This document shows positions 51,231-60,208 of a stretch of 64,000 nt of DNA, in pieces. The stretch comes from Streptomyces anulatus (GTDB taxonomy: Bacteria; Actinomycetota; Actinomycetes; Streptomycetales; Streptomycetaceae), in assembly GCF_000721175.1 (NCBI RefSeq), contig NZ_JOEZ01000014.1, forward strand, positions 76,676 to 140,675, written 5' to 3'. The notes beneath the pieces were generated by a model. It had not been told where the DNA came from. It saw only the letters and a list, made by a program, of their open reading frames with translations, and searched no databases. The position numbers and the translations under genes were made by a program. The first letter of the stretch is position 1. Every line of letters starts with the position of its first letter.

Positions 51231-54200
51231 GTGCGGAGGCAGGAGCGGTCAGGGAGCGACGGCGCGGGAGCGGGCGCACGGGGCGGGTTCGAGGTGGCCG
51301 AGCAGGCCCGCCGGGCGCAGCGTCCGGCCGCTCCGGGTGTCTCCGGCGGTGGCCCCGGCGGGCTGCTGACCATGCAGCGGACGCTGGGGAACGAGGCCAC
51401 CACGCGGGCGCTGCGGCGCGGGAAGCGGCCCCTCGCCCCGCCCCCGGTCATCGACGAGCGCGCCGAGCAGGGGCTCGTGCTGCCGCCGTACCTGATGGAC
51501 CTGGAAGCGGGCGGGCTGTCCACGGCGTACGGGCTGACCGGGCAGGAGTTCGTGCGCAACGCGGTCGCGGCCGTCGTGGGCCACGGCGACGGCACGGTGG
51601 CCGGCATCGCCGCCGAACTGGCCGGGCGGCCCGAGTCGTTCTTCGGCCGGGGCCGCGCGTTCGCGGTGGCGGGCGCGGGGGCCGGTGACGGCTTCGACGT
51701 CACGGTCGGCATCGCGCCCGCCACCGACGACCGGCCGCCCACGTTCCACCCGGCCGCCGCCCTGTCCACGGCCGCGCCGGACCCGGGCGGCGCGCCGCTC
51801 GCCGCGGTGGACGACGCCGAGGGCAAGGACACCAAGGTCGACGTCCAGCACAACAGCGGTGCCACCGCGAGCACGACGGCGGGCAACTCCAGCAGCACGG
51901 GCGTGGGCGGTACGGCGTTCGCGCTCGCCCCCGTCGCGCCGGGACTGTGGCTGGGCGGCGCGGTGACGGGGAGCGTCCAGCCCTGGCAGTCCTCGCGGGA
52001 CTCCCGCACCCAGCGCGGCGTGGCCGAACCCCGGGTCCTGCGCAGCGACCAGGGCTCGGTGGAGGTGCCGCGCCGGGTGGTGTACGTCGTACGGGTCCGG
52101 CGGCAGACGGGCGGCGACGAACAGGTCTACCGGGGGTCGGGAACGCTCACCCAGCGCGTCCCCACCGAACATCTCATCCCGGCCGGGACCGGCGCACCGG
52201 CCCGCCCCGGGCCGGTGGACGACGGCCTCGCCCGGCGGGTCGCGCTGGCGGACTCGCTGGCCCCGGTCGCCGTCTTTGACCCGGCCGCGCCGCACCAGGG
52301 CGGCGGCGGGCTGTTCGACGCGGTCGCCTCCGTCCTGCACCCCTCGCTGACCGCACCCGGCGCACCCGGACGCTCCCGGCTGTACGAGGCGACGGCCACC
52401 CCGACCGTGCTGGAGGACCTGCCCCGGCTGCTGGGCAGCGGCGTCACCGGGGACGATCTGTACTCCAAGGACGGCAGCAGCGCGGGCAGTTACCGCATGC
52501 GCGCCGCCGTCACCGGGCTGTCCCCCGCCTGGGCCACCGGCAGGACCCAGCTCCGTACCCACCAGCAGGCCCAGCACACCACGTCCGAGGCGGCGGGCAA
52601 GGGGCGCGCCGTCGCGGGCGGTGCCGGCCCGGCGATCGGGGTCGGGGCCGCGGCCAACGCGGCCGTGGTGCGGGCCACCGCGATGCCGGTCGCCGCCGCA
52701 CGCAAGGCCCGGTTCAGCGTGAACGAGCAGACCGTCTCCAGCCGGCAGGGCGCGGAGGTGCGGGGAGAGAAGGTGCTGTACCGAGGGACCGTCCAGCTGA
52801 CCGTGGAGGGCACCGGTCCCCGGTCGGCGGGGATGATCCTGCGCCCGGAGACCCGGGTCGCCACCCACACGATGCAGGTCTGGGTCGGACTGCGGGCGGA
52901 CGAGGCACAGGAGTTGGGGCTGCCGCTGCCGCCGGGGGTGACGGCGGGCGAGTTCATCAGGAGACCGGAGCCGGGAGCGCGGGCGGAGACGTCGGACGAA
53001 CGTCACCTTCCGTTCGGTGCGATGGGGTCGAGCGTCACGCTCGGCCGGCTCGACACCGCGCCCATGCTGAAGGCCGTACAGGAGCTGTTCGCCACCGACC
53101 CCCGCCTGGCCGGCTATCTGCCCGCCTTCGGCGCCACCGCGCCCACGGCGGGCGGCAGCCGGGAGGAGGCCGAGGCGCGGCGCGCCAACCACCGGGAGCT
53201 GATGGCCGCCCTCTCCGAGACCAACCTACGGGTGAACAAGGACCAGTTGCTGTCCACCGGCATCCGGGTGCGGCTGCGCCGCAAGACCGCGATGCACTCC
53301 CACGACGTTCAGATACGGGTCCACGGCGACCTGGGCGAGGCGACCCACCTCGGCGACATCGACGACTGGCTGGTACGCAGCCACGCCGGTGTCGCCGCGA
53401 ACGTACAGAGCGGGCGCAGCAGTTCACGGTCGATCGGCGGCATGGTGCTGGCCCAGGCCCGGCTGGTGCCGGGCGTCCTCACCGGCTCGGCCCGCTACGA
53501 GCGGAACAGCTCCGGCGCCCGCCGCAACCAGGGCGGCCCCACCACCCGTACCGACGTCCTCACCAACGGATCCGAGAAGGCCAGCGCGTTCGGGGCGGCG
53601 CTGCGCCTGAACGTGGACGTCACCATGACCTCCCGGCAGCGCAAGCTGGCCCGCGCCGTGACCCCGGGCGGCCCCGGCCGGGACGCGCCGGAGGCCAGGC
53701 TGCTGTCCGGGCTGCGCCTGGAGGAGCAGGACGTACGGCTGCTGACGCCGTCCGAGTTCACCGTGGGCACGGAGGAGAAGGAGCTGCTGGACGCGGGCGG
53801 CGGACAGGCCCCCGGCCCGGAGCGGCCCGTGGCGGCGGCGGGCATCGGCGACCTGGCCGCGCTCGCCCCGGCCCCGGCCACCGGGCAGCTCGTACGGGAC
53901 TGGCAGCTGGTGGAGACCGTCGGCGACGGGCAGCCGGTCCGCGACCTCGCCCTGACCCTGCTGTCCCGGGCCGCCGCCCGCGGCGAGGCGGGCCGTCAGG
54001 ATCCGGCGCTGGCCACGGAGGGTCTGGCGCCCCGGCTGGCGGTCGAGGAGCGCTTCAGCCCGCAGGCGATCACGGCCGCGCTGCGGCAGGCCGCGTCCTC
54101 CGGCTGGGTGGTGAAGAACCTGCGCCACCCGCGCCGACTGGCCGCGCTGAACGGCGCGGTGGGCACCCGGCTGGCGCTGGCGGCCCCGCAGTTGGTGCAC

Positions 54201-56363
54201 GAGGCGGCCGGCCCCGGCACCGAGACGTTCGTCATGGGCGGCCACCAGGCCGGCGGACAACAGGGCAGCGGCACGGCGAGCACGGTGCAGGCCGGGGCGA
54301 CGGGCGTGCAGAACGGCGCGGAGTGGCGGGTCGGCGAGGGCCTGTCGGGGTTCAGGACGACGAGCACGGGCGACAGCGAGGCCGCCACCGTGTCGGGGAC
54401 CGTGGAGCGCAACGCCCACACACCGAAGAAGGCCCCGCTGTATCTCGTCCGGTGCGATCTGCTCGTCACGATGGTCGCGGAGGTCAAGGTCACGGGTGGC
54501 GGCCCGTACGTGGCGAACGCGGCACGGACCCTGCCCGGCGCGGCGGCGGTGTGGCTGACGGCGGAGCAGCTGCGGGCGGCGGGGGTGGAACTGCCGGAGT
54601 CGGCGCGAAAGGCACTGAAGACGGGGGAGAGGCGGACGGCGGCGGGGACAGGGACAGCGACGGGGACGGGAGCAACGAGGGGCGGGGAGCAGGCGGAGTC
54701 ATCGGCGTCGGGCGCGGCACGGGCACCGGAGATGACGCCGGCCGCGGCTGCCACGAGCGGCGGTCGGACCCGGTCGCGACCGGGCCTCGCCCGCGATCTG
54801 CCGCTCGGCTTCGGCATGATCGAGGACCTGCCGGACTTCGTGCCCCTGCTGGAGCGGCTGCGCGGCACCCTCGCTCGCACCGGGCAGCAGGACGTGGCCG
54901 ACGACCTGCTGCCGCGCCGGCAGCTGCGGGACCGCAACGACAACGTGCAGCGCCTGCTGCGGGTCCTGGACCGGGACGGTTCCGCCGGACTGCTGGGGAG
55001 CGCCATGGACGGCGGGGTCACCGTGGAGCTGCTGGACGGCCGCAGGACGCCGTACTGGGCGGTGTTCAAGGTCGACCGCGTCGGCGAGGCGGCCCGGGAG
55101 GGGGAGGCGGACGACGGCCGGGACATGGAGTACATCACCTCGGCGGTCGCCCAGCAGGCCACGTCGCACGACGAGGGTGTGACCACCGGAGTGGAGGGCA
55201 TCCTCGCGGCCTCCGGCAAACCGGACGGCGGGGCGGGCCCGGTCAAGAGCGCCGGCGGGGCGGGCGGGCTCGGCGTCTCCTCCGGTTCCGGACGCCGCAG
55301 GGGGGAAGCCGCACGCGGCCAGCTGGGGATGAAGACGGTCGCGGAGGCGAAGACGGCCCGGTCGGCGAAGGTGCGGGTGCCGGTCGTCGCCACCCTCGAA
55401 CTCCACCGCGGAGACCGTCGGCTGGCGTTCGCCGCCACCGGCCGTACGTCACTGGTCCACCGCATCCTGGAGAGCGACCTCACCGCCCTGCGCCGGGTGA
55501 CCGCCCCGCGCCGCGCCCCCGCACGCGGCGGGCCGCCCAGCCCGGCCGGCGACCCGGCCGGGCTGGGCTCCTGGCGGTCTGACGGGGTTCCGCTGCCGAT
55601 GGAGGCGCAGGTGAACGGCTTCCAGGGAGCGCCGCGCGTACGGGAGCTGGTGAACGCGGCGGTGCGTGCGGCGGGCGGCGGCGACCGGTTCCGCCAGAAG
55701 GGACAGGCCGCCGCCTACACCCTGGGCGAGGCGGTCTCCACCGAGTGGCTGATCGCGGCCCTGCCGCTGCTCACCAACGCCGGGGCGGAGCTGCCGCCGG
55801 TGCACGCGAGCGGGGCGGCGGGCCAGGACCTCCAGGCCTCGGTGCACGCGCGACTGCGGGCGGGGAGGGTCCTGGGCGCCGGGGACAAGATGACGTTCGA
55901 GACGGTCGCCCAGAGCCACCTCGGGGCGCCCCGTCCCACCCAGAGCGACGGCCAGAGCTCGGCCGAACAGGGCAGAGCGGCACGCGGCCTGCTGGGAGCG
56001 GGCGTCCTGAACGCCGACGAGTTCCGGCTGAACCAGCTGATGGGCAACGCGGGCGGCGCGGCCTCGGCGAGCGGCGCGGCTGCGCACGGCGCGGGCTCGA
56101 TGCCCCTGCACAAGCCGAAGTTCTCGTCGGTGCTGGTGCAGTTCACCCTGGACGTCAGGGTGGTGGCCCGGGTGACCGACCGGGTGCGCGCATCCCGTAC
56201 GGCGGTGGCGGAGCGCGAACTGACGCTGCCCCGCCCGGTGGTCGTCCGCATGCCGCTGCCGACGGCCACCCGCCTCCTGGCCGCCCACCCGGCCGCCCTC
56301 ACCGACCCGCGTGACCACCTGGGTCTGCACGCGTCGGCCGCGCCGCCGCTGACGGGGCCCTGA
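51231..56363 (+). CDS. Giant 1,710-residue protein of unknown function, toxin-delivery-like N-terminus
   Basis: No named domain is recognised over most of its length. Near the N-terminus GLLTMQRTLGNEATTRAL resembles the LQRxxGNxAV motif at the start of many actinomycete effector proteins, including those linked to contractile injection systems. The body is Ala/Gly/Arg-rich, with at least four related beta-rich units at 52068-52190, 52760-52975, 54427-54620 and 56110-56300, for example VVYVVRVRRQTGGDEQVY, VLYRGTVQLTVEGTG and PLYLVRCDLLVTMVAEVKV, often followed by an LPLP- or VELP-type turn. No signal peptide or membrane helix is seen. The GTG at 51231 is uncertain; the next credible start is ATG 51372. 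It is divergent from the toxin operon. Confidence 0.72.
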   Translation: MRRQERSGSDGAGAGARGGFEVAEQARRAQRPAAPGVSGGGPGGLLTMQRTLGNEATTRALRRGKRPLAPPPVIDERAEQGLVLPPYLMDLEAGGLSTAYGLTGQEFVRNAVAAVVGHGDGTVAGIAAELAGRPESFFGRGRAFAVAGAGAGDGFDVTVGIAPATDDRPPTFHPAAALSTAAPDPGGAPLAAVDDAEGKDTKVDVQHNSGATASTTAGNSSSTGVGGTAFALAPVAPGLWLGGAVTGSVQPWQSSRDSRTQRGVAEPRVLRSDQGSVEVPRRVVYVVRVRRQTGGDEQVYRGSGTLTQRVPTEHLIPAGTGAPARPGPVDDGLARRVALADSLAPVAVFDPAAPHQGGGGLFDAVASVLHPSLTAPGAPGRSRLYEATATPTVLEDLPRLLGSGVTGDDLYSKDGSSAGSYRMRAAVTGLSPAWATGRTQLRTHQQAQHTTSEAAGKGRAVAGGAGPAIGVGAAANAAVVRATAMPVAAARKARFSVNEQTVSSRQGAEVRGEKVLYRGTVQLTVEGTGPRSAGMILRPETRVATHTMQVWVGLRADEAQELGLPLPPGVTAGEFIRRPEPGARAETSDERHLPFGAMGSSVTLGRLDTAPMLKAVQELFATDPRLAGYLPAFGATAPTAGGSREEAEARRANHRELMAALSETNLRVNKDQLLSTGIRVRLRRKTAMHSHDVQIRVHGDLGEATHLGDIDDWLVRSHAGVAANVQSGRSSSRSIGGMVLAQARLVPGVLTGSARYERNSSGARRNQGGPTTRTDVLTNGSEKASAFGAALRLNVDVTMTSRQRKLARAVTPGGPGRDAPEARLLSGLRLEEQDVRLLTPSEFTVGTEEKELLDAGGGQAPGPERPVAAAGIGDLAALAPAPATGQLVRDWQLVETVGDGQPVRDLALTLLSRAAARGEAGRQDPALATEGLAPRLAVEERFSPQAITAALRQAASSGWVVKNLRHPRRLAALNGAVGTRLALAAPQLVHEAAGPGTETFVMGGHQAGGQQGSGTASTVQAGATGVQNGAEWRVGEGLSGFRTTSTGDSEAATVSGTVERNAHTPKKAPLYLVRCDLLVTMVAEVKVTGGGPYVANAARTLPGAAAVWLTAEQLRAAGVELPESARKALKTGERRTAAGTGTATGTGATRGGEQAESSASGAARAPEMTPAAAATSGGRTRSRPGLARDLPLGFGMIEDLPDFVPLLERLRGTLARTGQQDVADDLLPRRQLRDRNDNVQRLLRVLDRDGSAGLLGSAMDGGVTVELLDGRRTPYWAVFKVDRVGEAAREGEADDGRDMEYITSAVAQQATSHDEGVTTGVEGILAASGKPDGGAGPVKSAGGAGGLGVSSGSGRRRGEAARGQLGMKTVAEAKTARSAKVRVPVVATLELHRGDRRLAFAATGRTSLVHRILESDLTALRRVTAPRRAPARGGPPSPAGDPAGLGSWRSDGVPLPMEAQVNGFQGAPRVRELVNAAVRAAGGGDRFRQKGQAAAYTLGEAVSTEWLIAALPLLTNAGAELPPVHASGAAGQDLQASVHARLRAGRVLGAGDKMTFETVAQSHLGAPRPTQSDGQSSAEQGRAARGLLGAGVLNADEFRLNQLMGNAGGAASASGAAAHGAGSMPLHKPKFSSVLVQFTLDVRVVARVTDRVRASRTAVAERELTLPRPVVVRMPLPTATRLLAAHPAALTDPRDHLGLHASAAPPLTGP

Positions 56364-56365
56364 AC

Positions 56366-57613
56366 TCAGGGAGTGTTGCGCCCCTGGGAGGCGCTGCCGT
56401 CGTAGACGTGGTCCGGGGTGGCGATCCGAGTCACCGCGCGGGCGAGCAGCGTGGACGGCTCCTGGCCCCCGCTGAGGGAGTCCGTGTTGATCATGAGGAC
56501 CATGGTGGCCTTCTGCGCGGGCAGGTAGACGGTCACGGTCTCGTACCCCGGCAGGGAACCGTTGTGCCCGATCCACCCGTTGGCATCGAAGATGCCCAGA
56601 CCGTAGCTGAGCCCCGGGAACCCGGTCGGCAGGGTCTTGAGTCGCTGCGCCTGGGTCTCGGGGCTCAGCAGCTCCCCGGTGGCGACGATCCTGGCCCAGC
56701 GGCGCAGGTCGTGCAGATCGGAGATCATCGCCCCGGCGGCCCACGCCCAGCTGGGGTTCCAGTCCGTGGAGTCCTCGGTCTCGCCGCTCAGCGTCTGGTC
56801 GGTGTAGCCGTGGGCGTGCGGCTCGGGGAACTCCGCCCCGGTCGGGAAGAGCGTGTTGTGCAGGTGGGCGGGGCGCAGCACCCGCTCGTGGATGACGCGG
56901 TCGAGGCTCTGGCCGGTGACCTTCTCGATCACCAGGCCGAGCAGGACGAGGTTGGAGTTGGAGTACTGGAACTGCGCTCCCGGCTTGAAGGTGTTCTTGT
57001 GCTTCATGCCGTACGCGAGCAGACCGCGCGGGGTGAACGAGCGGTACGGGTCGCTCAGCAGGTCGTGCACGAAGTCCGCGTCGGCGGTGTACGGGAACAG
57101 GCCGCTGCGCATCCCGGCGAGCCGACGGAGCGTGATCCGGTCGCCGTTGCGCACGCCGGGGACGTAGGCGGAGATCGGGTCGTCCAGCTTGACGCGCTTG
57201 TCGTCGACGAGTTGGAGCAGCGCGGTGACGGTGAACGTCTTGGTCTCACTGCCGATCCGGATACGGGTGTCGGCGGACATCGGCTCACCGGTGACCGTGT
57301 TGCCGACGCCGCTCGCGTGGACGTAGCAGCCCTTCCCCGGCATCCACAGCCCGACGACGGCACCGGGAATGCCGGCCTGCTCGCGGACGTCCTCGATGGT
57401 CCTGTCCAGTTCGGCGGTCAGCGCGGGATCGAGACCGCCGGGCGGACAGCGGTCGCGGCCGTGGCGATCGTGTCTGCCGTCCTGACCGCGCTGATCGTGC
57501 TGGTCAAGGGTTGCGGCGTGGACCGCCGGGGCGGGAGCCATGGCCATCGGGGCCAGGACGGACGCCGCGAGCAGCATCGCGGCGAACGGACGTCGGGCGG
57601 GGGAGCGCCGCAT
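56366..57613 (-). CDS. Secreted serine hydrolase (D-Ala-D-Ala carboxypeptidase/beta-lactamase family)
   Basis: 415 residues. A signal peptide (about 1-35, MRRSPARRPFAAMLLAASVL) is followed by a His/Asp/Gly-rich spacer and the class-C beta-lactamase-like domain. Catalytic motifs are RIGSETKTF (Ser-x-x-Lys), FQYSNSN (Tyr-x-Asn) and GHNGSLPGYE (His-x-Gly). Such enzymes trim cell-wall peptides or hydrolyse D-amino-acid peptides and esters. It ends two bases from the convergent giant gene. The ATG at 57613 is chosen for the signal peptide. A related gene lies at 61575. Confidence 0.9.
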   Translation of the reverse strand: MRRSPARRPFAAMLLAASVLAPMAMAPAPAVHAATLDQHDQRGQDGRHDRHGRDRCPPGGLDPALTAELDRTIEDVREQAGIPGAVVGLWMPGKGCYVHASGVGNTVTGEPMSADTRIRIGSETKTFTVTALLQLVDDKRVKLDDPISAYVPGVRNGDRITLRRLAGMRSGLFPYTADADFVHDLLSDPYRSFTPRGLLAYGMKHKNTFKPGAQFQYSNSNLVLLGLVIEKVTGQSLDRVIHERVLRPAHLHNTLFPTGAEFPEPHAHGYTDQTLSGETEDSTDWNPSWAWAAGAMISDLHDLRRWARIVATGELLSPETQAQRLKTLPTGFPGLSYGLGIFDANGWIGHNGSLPGYETVTVYLPAQKATMVLMINTDSLSGGQEPSTLLARAVTRIATPDHVYDGSASQGRNTP

Positions 57614-58163
57614 GTGGGGGTGCCTCTTCCGGGCTGGGGCGGGGGAGCGGAACGGACGGCAACGACACCATCCGCCCCCCGGGGCTCCGCACCGCATCCC
57701 GGCCGCGCCCCGACAAGTCCACTCGTTCGGAGCCGCGCGGACTCAGGAGCGCGGCCGGGCACACTGGTGCAGCCCCCGGGAGTGGGTGGGGGCCGGCCGC
57801 CGCTCCAGGGACTTGATCGTTCGATCGCGACACGGGTCGGCCCGTGCTGCGCCCGTCTCGGCGGGGAACATATGACGCAATATTGTTTGATCGGTTCTTG
57901 AGTGTGGGGCACGAATTTCCGAATAAGCACTTCTTCAGTGCAGCAAAGCGTTTTTCGCCGTACAGGGCCGGCGCATAGCCGTGTATGACTTGTCGGAATT
58001 TCCTACAGTCTTGAATAAGTACTCGAAAAAAGGCCCGGCTCGCCACCATTCATCCAGGTTTAATAGCCACCGCTGTGCGTAATGTGCTGCCGACAACACG
58101 AGGGCTTCCGGGAAACCGTGAACGGCTCGGAAGTCGCCGCCTCGCACAGAAAATCGGTTTCTG
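57614..58163. other. 550-base intergenic region before the ice-binding-like gene
   Basis: No gene is seen. The right two-thirds is noticeably A+T-rich (GACGCAATATTGTTTG near 57872, TTGAATAAGTACTCG near 58012, AAAAAAGGCCCGGC near 58026), suggesting promoters or a long leader for the ice-binding-like gene. GATC-GTTC-GATC (57812-57823) is a small dyad. I found no riboswitch fold I could name. Confidence 0.5.
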
Positions 58164-59429
58164 ATGAAGCTCAGAACTCCTGATCTCGGAGTACGGCGCA
58201 TTTTCTCGTCCTGGCTCTCCGCCGCTCTCACCGCGACGGTCGCCGCAGCCATGGTGGCCGCGACGACATCCCCGGCGGTAGCCATCGCCACGCCCGTGCC
58301 GCTCGGAACGGCGGACAGCTTCGCGGTGCTGGCAGGGGAGTCGGTCACCAACACCGGACCCACCGTGATCAACGGTGACGTCGGTGTCAGCCCGGGAACG
58401 GCTATCAGCGGATTTCCGCCGGGGCTCGTGAACGGCGTCCAGCACTCGGCGGACGCCGTCGCTCTCCAGGCCAAGTCCGACCTGGTCGTGGCGTACAACA
58501 ACGCGGCGGGCCAGGCCACGGATTCCGCGCTGCCGCCGGACGCCGGGGGCCTGACGCTGGTGCCCGGCGTCTACACGGCCTCCTCGACGCTGGGTCTCAC
58601 CGGCACGCTCACCCTCGACGCCGAGGGCGACCCCAACGCCGTGTGGGTCTTCCAGGTCGGCTCGGGTCTGACCACGGCGTCCGCCAGTCGCGTCAACCTC
58701 ATCAACGGCGCCCAGCCGTGCAACGTCTTCTGGCAGATCGGAAGTTCGGCCACGCTCGGTACGGACTCGACCTTCATCGGCAACATCCTGGCCCTGACCT
58801 CGATCAGTGTGACCACCGGCGCGACCATCGAGGGCCGGGCGCTGGCCCGTAACGGCTCGGTCACCCTGGACAACAACCGCATCACCCGGTCCACCTGCTC
58901 CGGCGGAACCACGTCCGGCACCACTACGGGCACGACCACCGGAACCACGACGGGCACGACGACCGGGACCACCACGGGCACCACCACCGGCACGACGGGC
59001 GGCGTGCTGGGCGGGGTACTCGGCGGCGTCGTGACCGGCGGCACCACCGGCGGGACCGGCGGGGTGCTGGGGGGCGTGCTCGGCGGCGTCGTGACCGGCG
59101 GCACCACGGGTGGCACTCCGGGCGGCTCGACCACCACCGGGACCACCACCGGGACCACCACGGGGAACACCGTCGGCAACACCTCCGGGAACATCGCCGG
59201 CAACACCACGGGCGGCGGCAAGGGCGGCGTCATCGGTGGCGGAAAGGGCGGCGGCACCGGCGGCCACAGCGGCGGCAAGGGCGGCGGCACCGGCGGCCAC
59301 TCGGGCGGCCACGACAGCGGCGGCTACGGCTACGGCCACGGGCGTCCCGGCGACCACGGCCCCGGCCCCGGCGAGGAGCACGGCGGCTACGGCGACAAGC
59401 CCGAGGGCCCCGGCCACCACGAGGGCTGA
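58164..59429 (+). CDS. Secreted ice-binding-like (DUF3494) protein with Thr/Gly repeat tail
   Basis: 421 residues. A signal peptide (about 1-41) precedes a DUF3494 domain (about 48-250): GTADSFAVLAGESVTNTGPT, INGDVGVSPG, DLVVAYNNAAGQAT, PGVYTASSTLGLTGTLTLD and VWVFQVGSGLTTAS. The domain forms a beta-solenoid; some members bind ice, many others act as adhesins. The tail (250-421) is low-complexity: (GTTT)n, two GGVLGGVLGGVVTGGTTGGT units, then Gly/His/Tyr-rich. There is no LPxTG or membrane helix, so it may be wall-associated or released. The ATG lacks a clear ribosome site. Confidence 0.88.
   Translation: MKLRTPDLGVRRIFSSWLSAALTATVAAAMVAATTSPAVAIATPVPLGTADSFAVLAGESVTNTGPTVINGDVGVSPGTAISGFPPGLVNGVQHSADAVALQAKSDLVVAYNNAAGQATDSALPPDAGGLTLVPGVYTASSTLGLTGTLTLDAEGDPNAVWVFQVGSGLTTASASRVNLINGAQPCNVFWQIGSSATLGTDSTFIGNILALTSISVTTGATIEGRALARNGSVTLDNNRITRSTCSGGTTSGTTTGTTTGTTTGTTTGTTTGTTTGTTGGVLGGVLGGVVTGGTTGGTGGVLGGVLGGVVTGGTTGGTPGGSTTTGTTTGTTTGNTVGNTSGNIAGNTTGGGKGGVIGGGKGGGTGGHSGGKGGGTGGHSGGHDSGGYGYGHGRPGDHGPGPGEEHGGYGDKPEGPGHHEG
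58908..59190. repeat. Thr/Gly-coding tandem repeats in the ice-binding-like gene
   Basis: ACCACSGGCACGACC-type 12-base units (58915-58995 and 59130-59165) flank two 60-63-base copies encoding GGVLGGVLGGVVTGGTTG (59000-59058 and 59062-59118). Copy number is likely variable. Confidence 0.85.
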
Positions 59430-59465
59430 CCGGGGGCGCGGAACGCGCGCTGCCGGATGACCGGC

Positions 59466-59500
59466 GTGCGGCGGGGCATGTCCTTCCTGCCCCGCCGCAC
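59466..59500. terminator. Strong stem-loop after the ice-binding-like gene
   Basis: A perfect 13-bp stem, GTGCGGCGGGGCA (59466-59478) with TGCCCCGCCGCAC (59488-59500), has a 9-base loop and starts 36 bases past the stop codon. Confidence 0.85.
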
Positions 59501-59542
59501 GCTTCCACGAGACGGACGACGAGAAGAAGAGGGCGGGGCACG

Positions 59543-60208
59543 GTGCTGGGTGGAGCCGCAACGGAACATGAGCGCACTCGGGTGCGCAGTCGGGCAGGCA
59601 ATCGGGTACGCAGAGGAGTCCTCAACACCGCCGTGGCGCTCTGCCTGACCACGGCCCTGACCCACATCGGTCTGGTCTTCCTGCACGTGGCCCCGTCGAA
59701 TGCGGTGTCGCAGCGCTTCAACTCCCAGGTGGACGCCTGGATCTACCCGCTCTTCGAGCAGAACTGGCGGCTGTTCGCCCCCGACCCGGACTCCGTCAAC
59801 CGGCAGATCTCCGCGCGGACAGCGCACACGGCCCCGGACGGATCCGTCCAGGTCAGCCGCTGGACCGACCTGACCGCCGTGGACTCCTCCGCCATCGAGC
59901 ACAACGCCTTCCCGAGCCACACCTCGCAGAACATGTTGCGCCGGTCCTGGACGTCATACGTCGAACTCCACGGCGGCGACGACGTTCCGCGCTCGGACCG
60001 GGCCGTGATGATGCAGCGCTACCTGCGCAACATCGCCGCCGACCGCATGGCCGAACGGGACGGCAAGCCGTTCGAGAACATCCAGCTCCGCGTCGTCACC
60101 CTGCCCGTGGCCGCTCCGGGCAGCACGGACCGTGACCGCCGTGCCGCCGCCGCGAAGAACGCCGAGACACGGCTCCTGCCCTGGTGGAAGGTGACCTCCG
60201 ATGCCTGA
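59543..60208 (+). CDS. DUF5819-family membrane-anchored protein
   Basis: 221 residues. A basic N-terminus (to about 27) and one membrane helix (about 28-50) are followed by the DUF5819 body: VSQRFNSQVDAWIYPLFEQN, WRLFAPDPDSVNRQISART and YLRNIAADRMAERDG. The conserved FEQNWRLFAPDP is the family hallmark. The family nearly always sits beside an HTTM gene, as here (8-base overlap), so the two probably act together. The function is unknown. Start: GTG 59543. Confidence 0.88.
   Translation: MLGGAATEHERTRVRSRAGNRVRRGVLNTAVALCLTTALTHIGLVFLHVAPSNAVSQRFNSQVDAWIYPLFEQNWRLFAPDPDSVNRQISARTAHTAPDGSVQVSRWTDLTAVDSSAIEHNAFPSHTSQNMLRRSWTSYVELHGGDDVPRSDRAVMMQRYLRNIAADRMAERDGKPFENIQLRVVTLPVAAPGSTDRDRRAAAAKNAETRLLPWWKVTSDA

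Noticed and set aside
57800..58163. A riboswitch such as a c-di-AMP (ydaO-type) leader before the secreted ice-binding-like gene
   Set aside because: The region is A+T-rich and long enough, but I could not find the conserved motifs or paired helices of that class.
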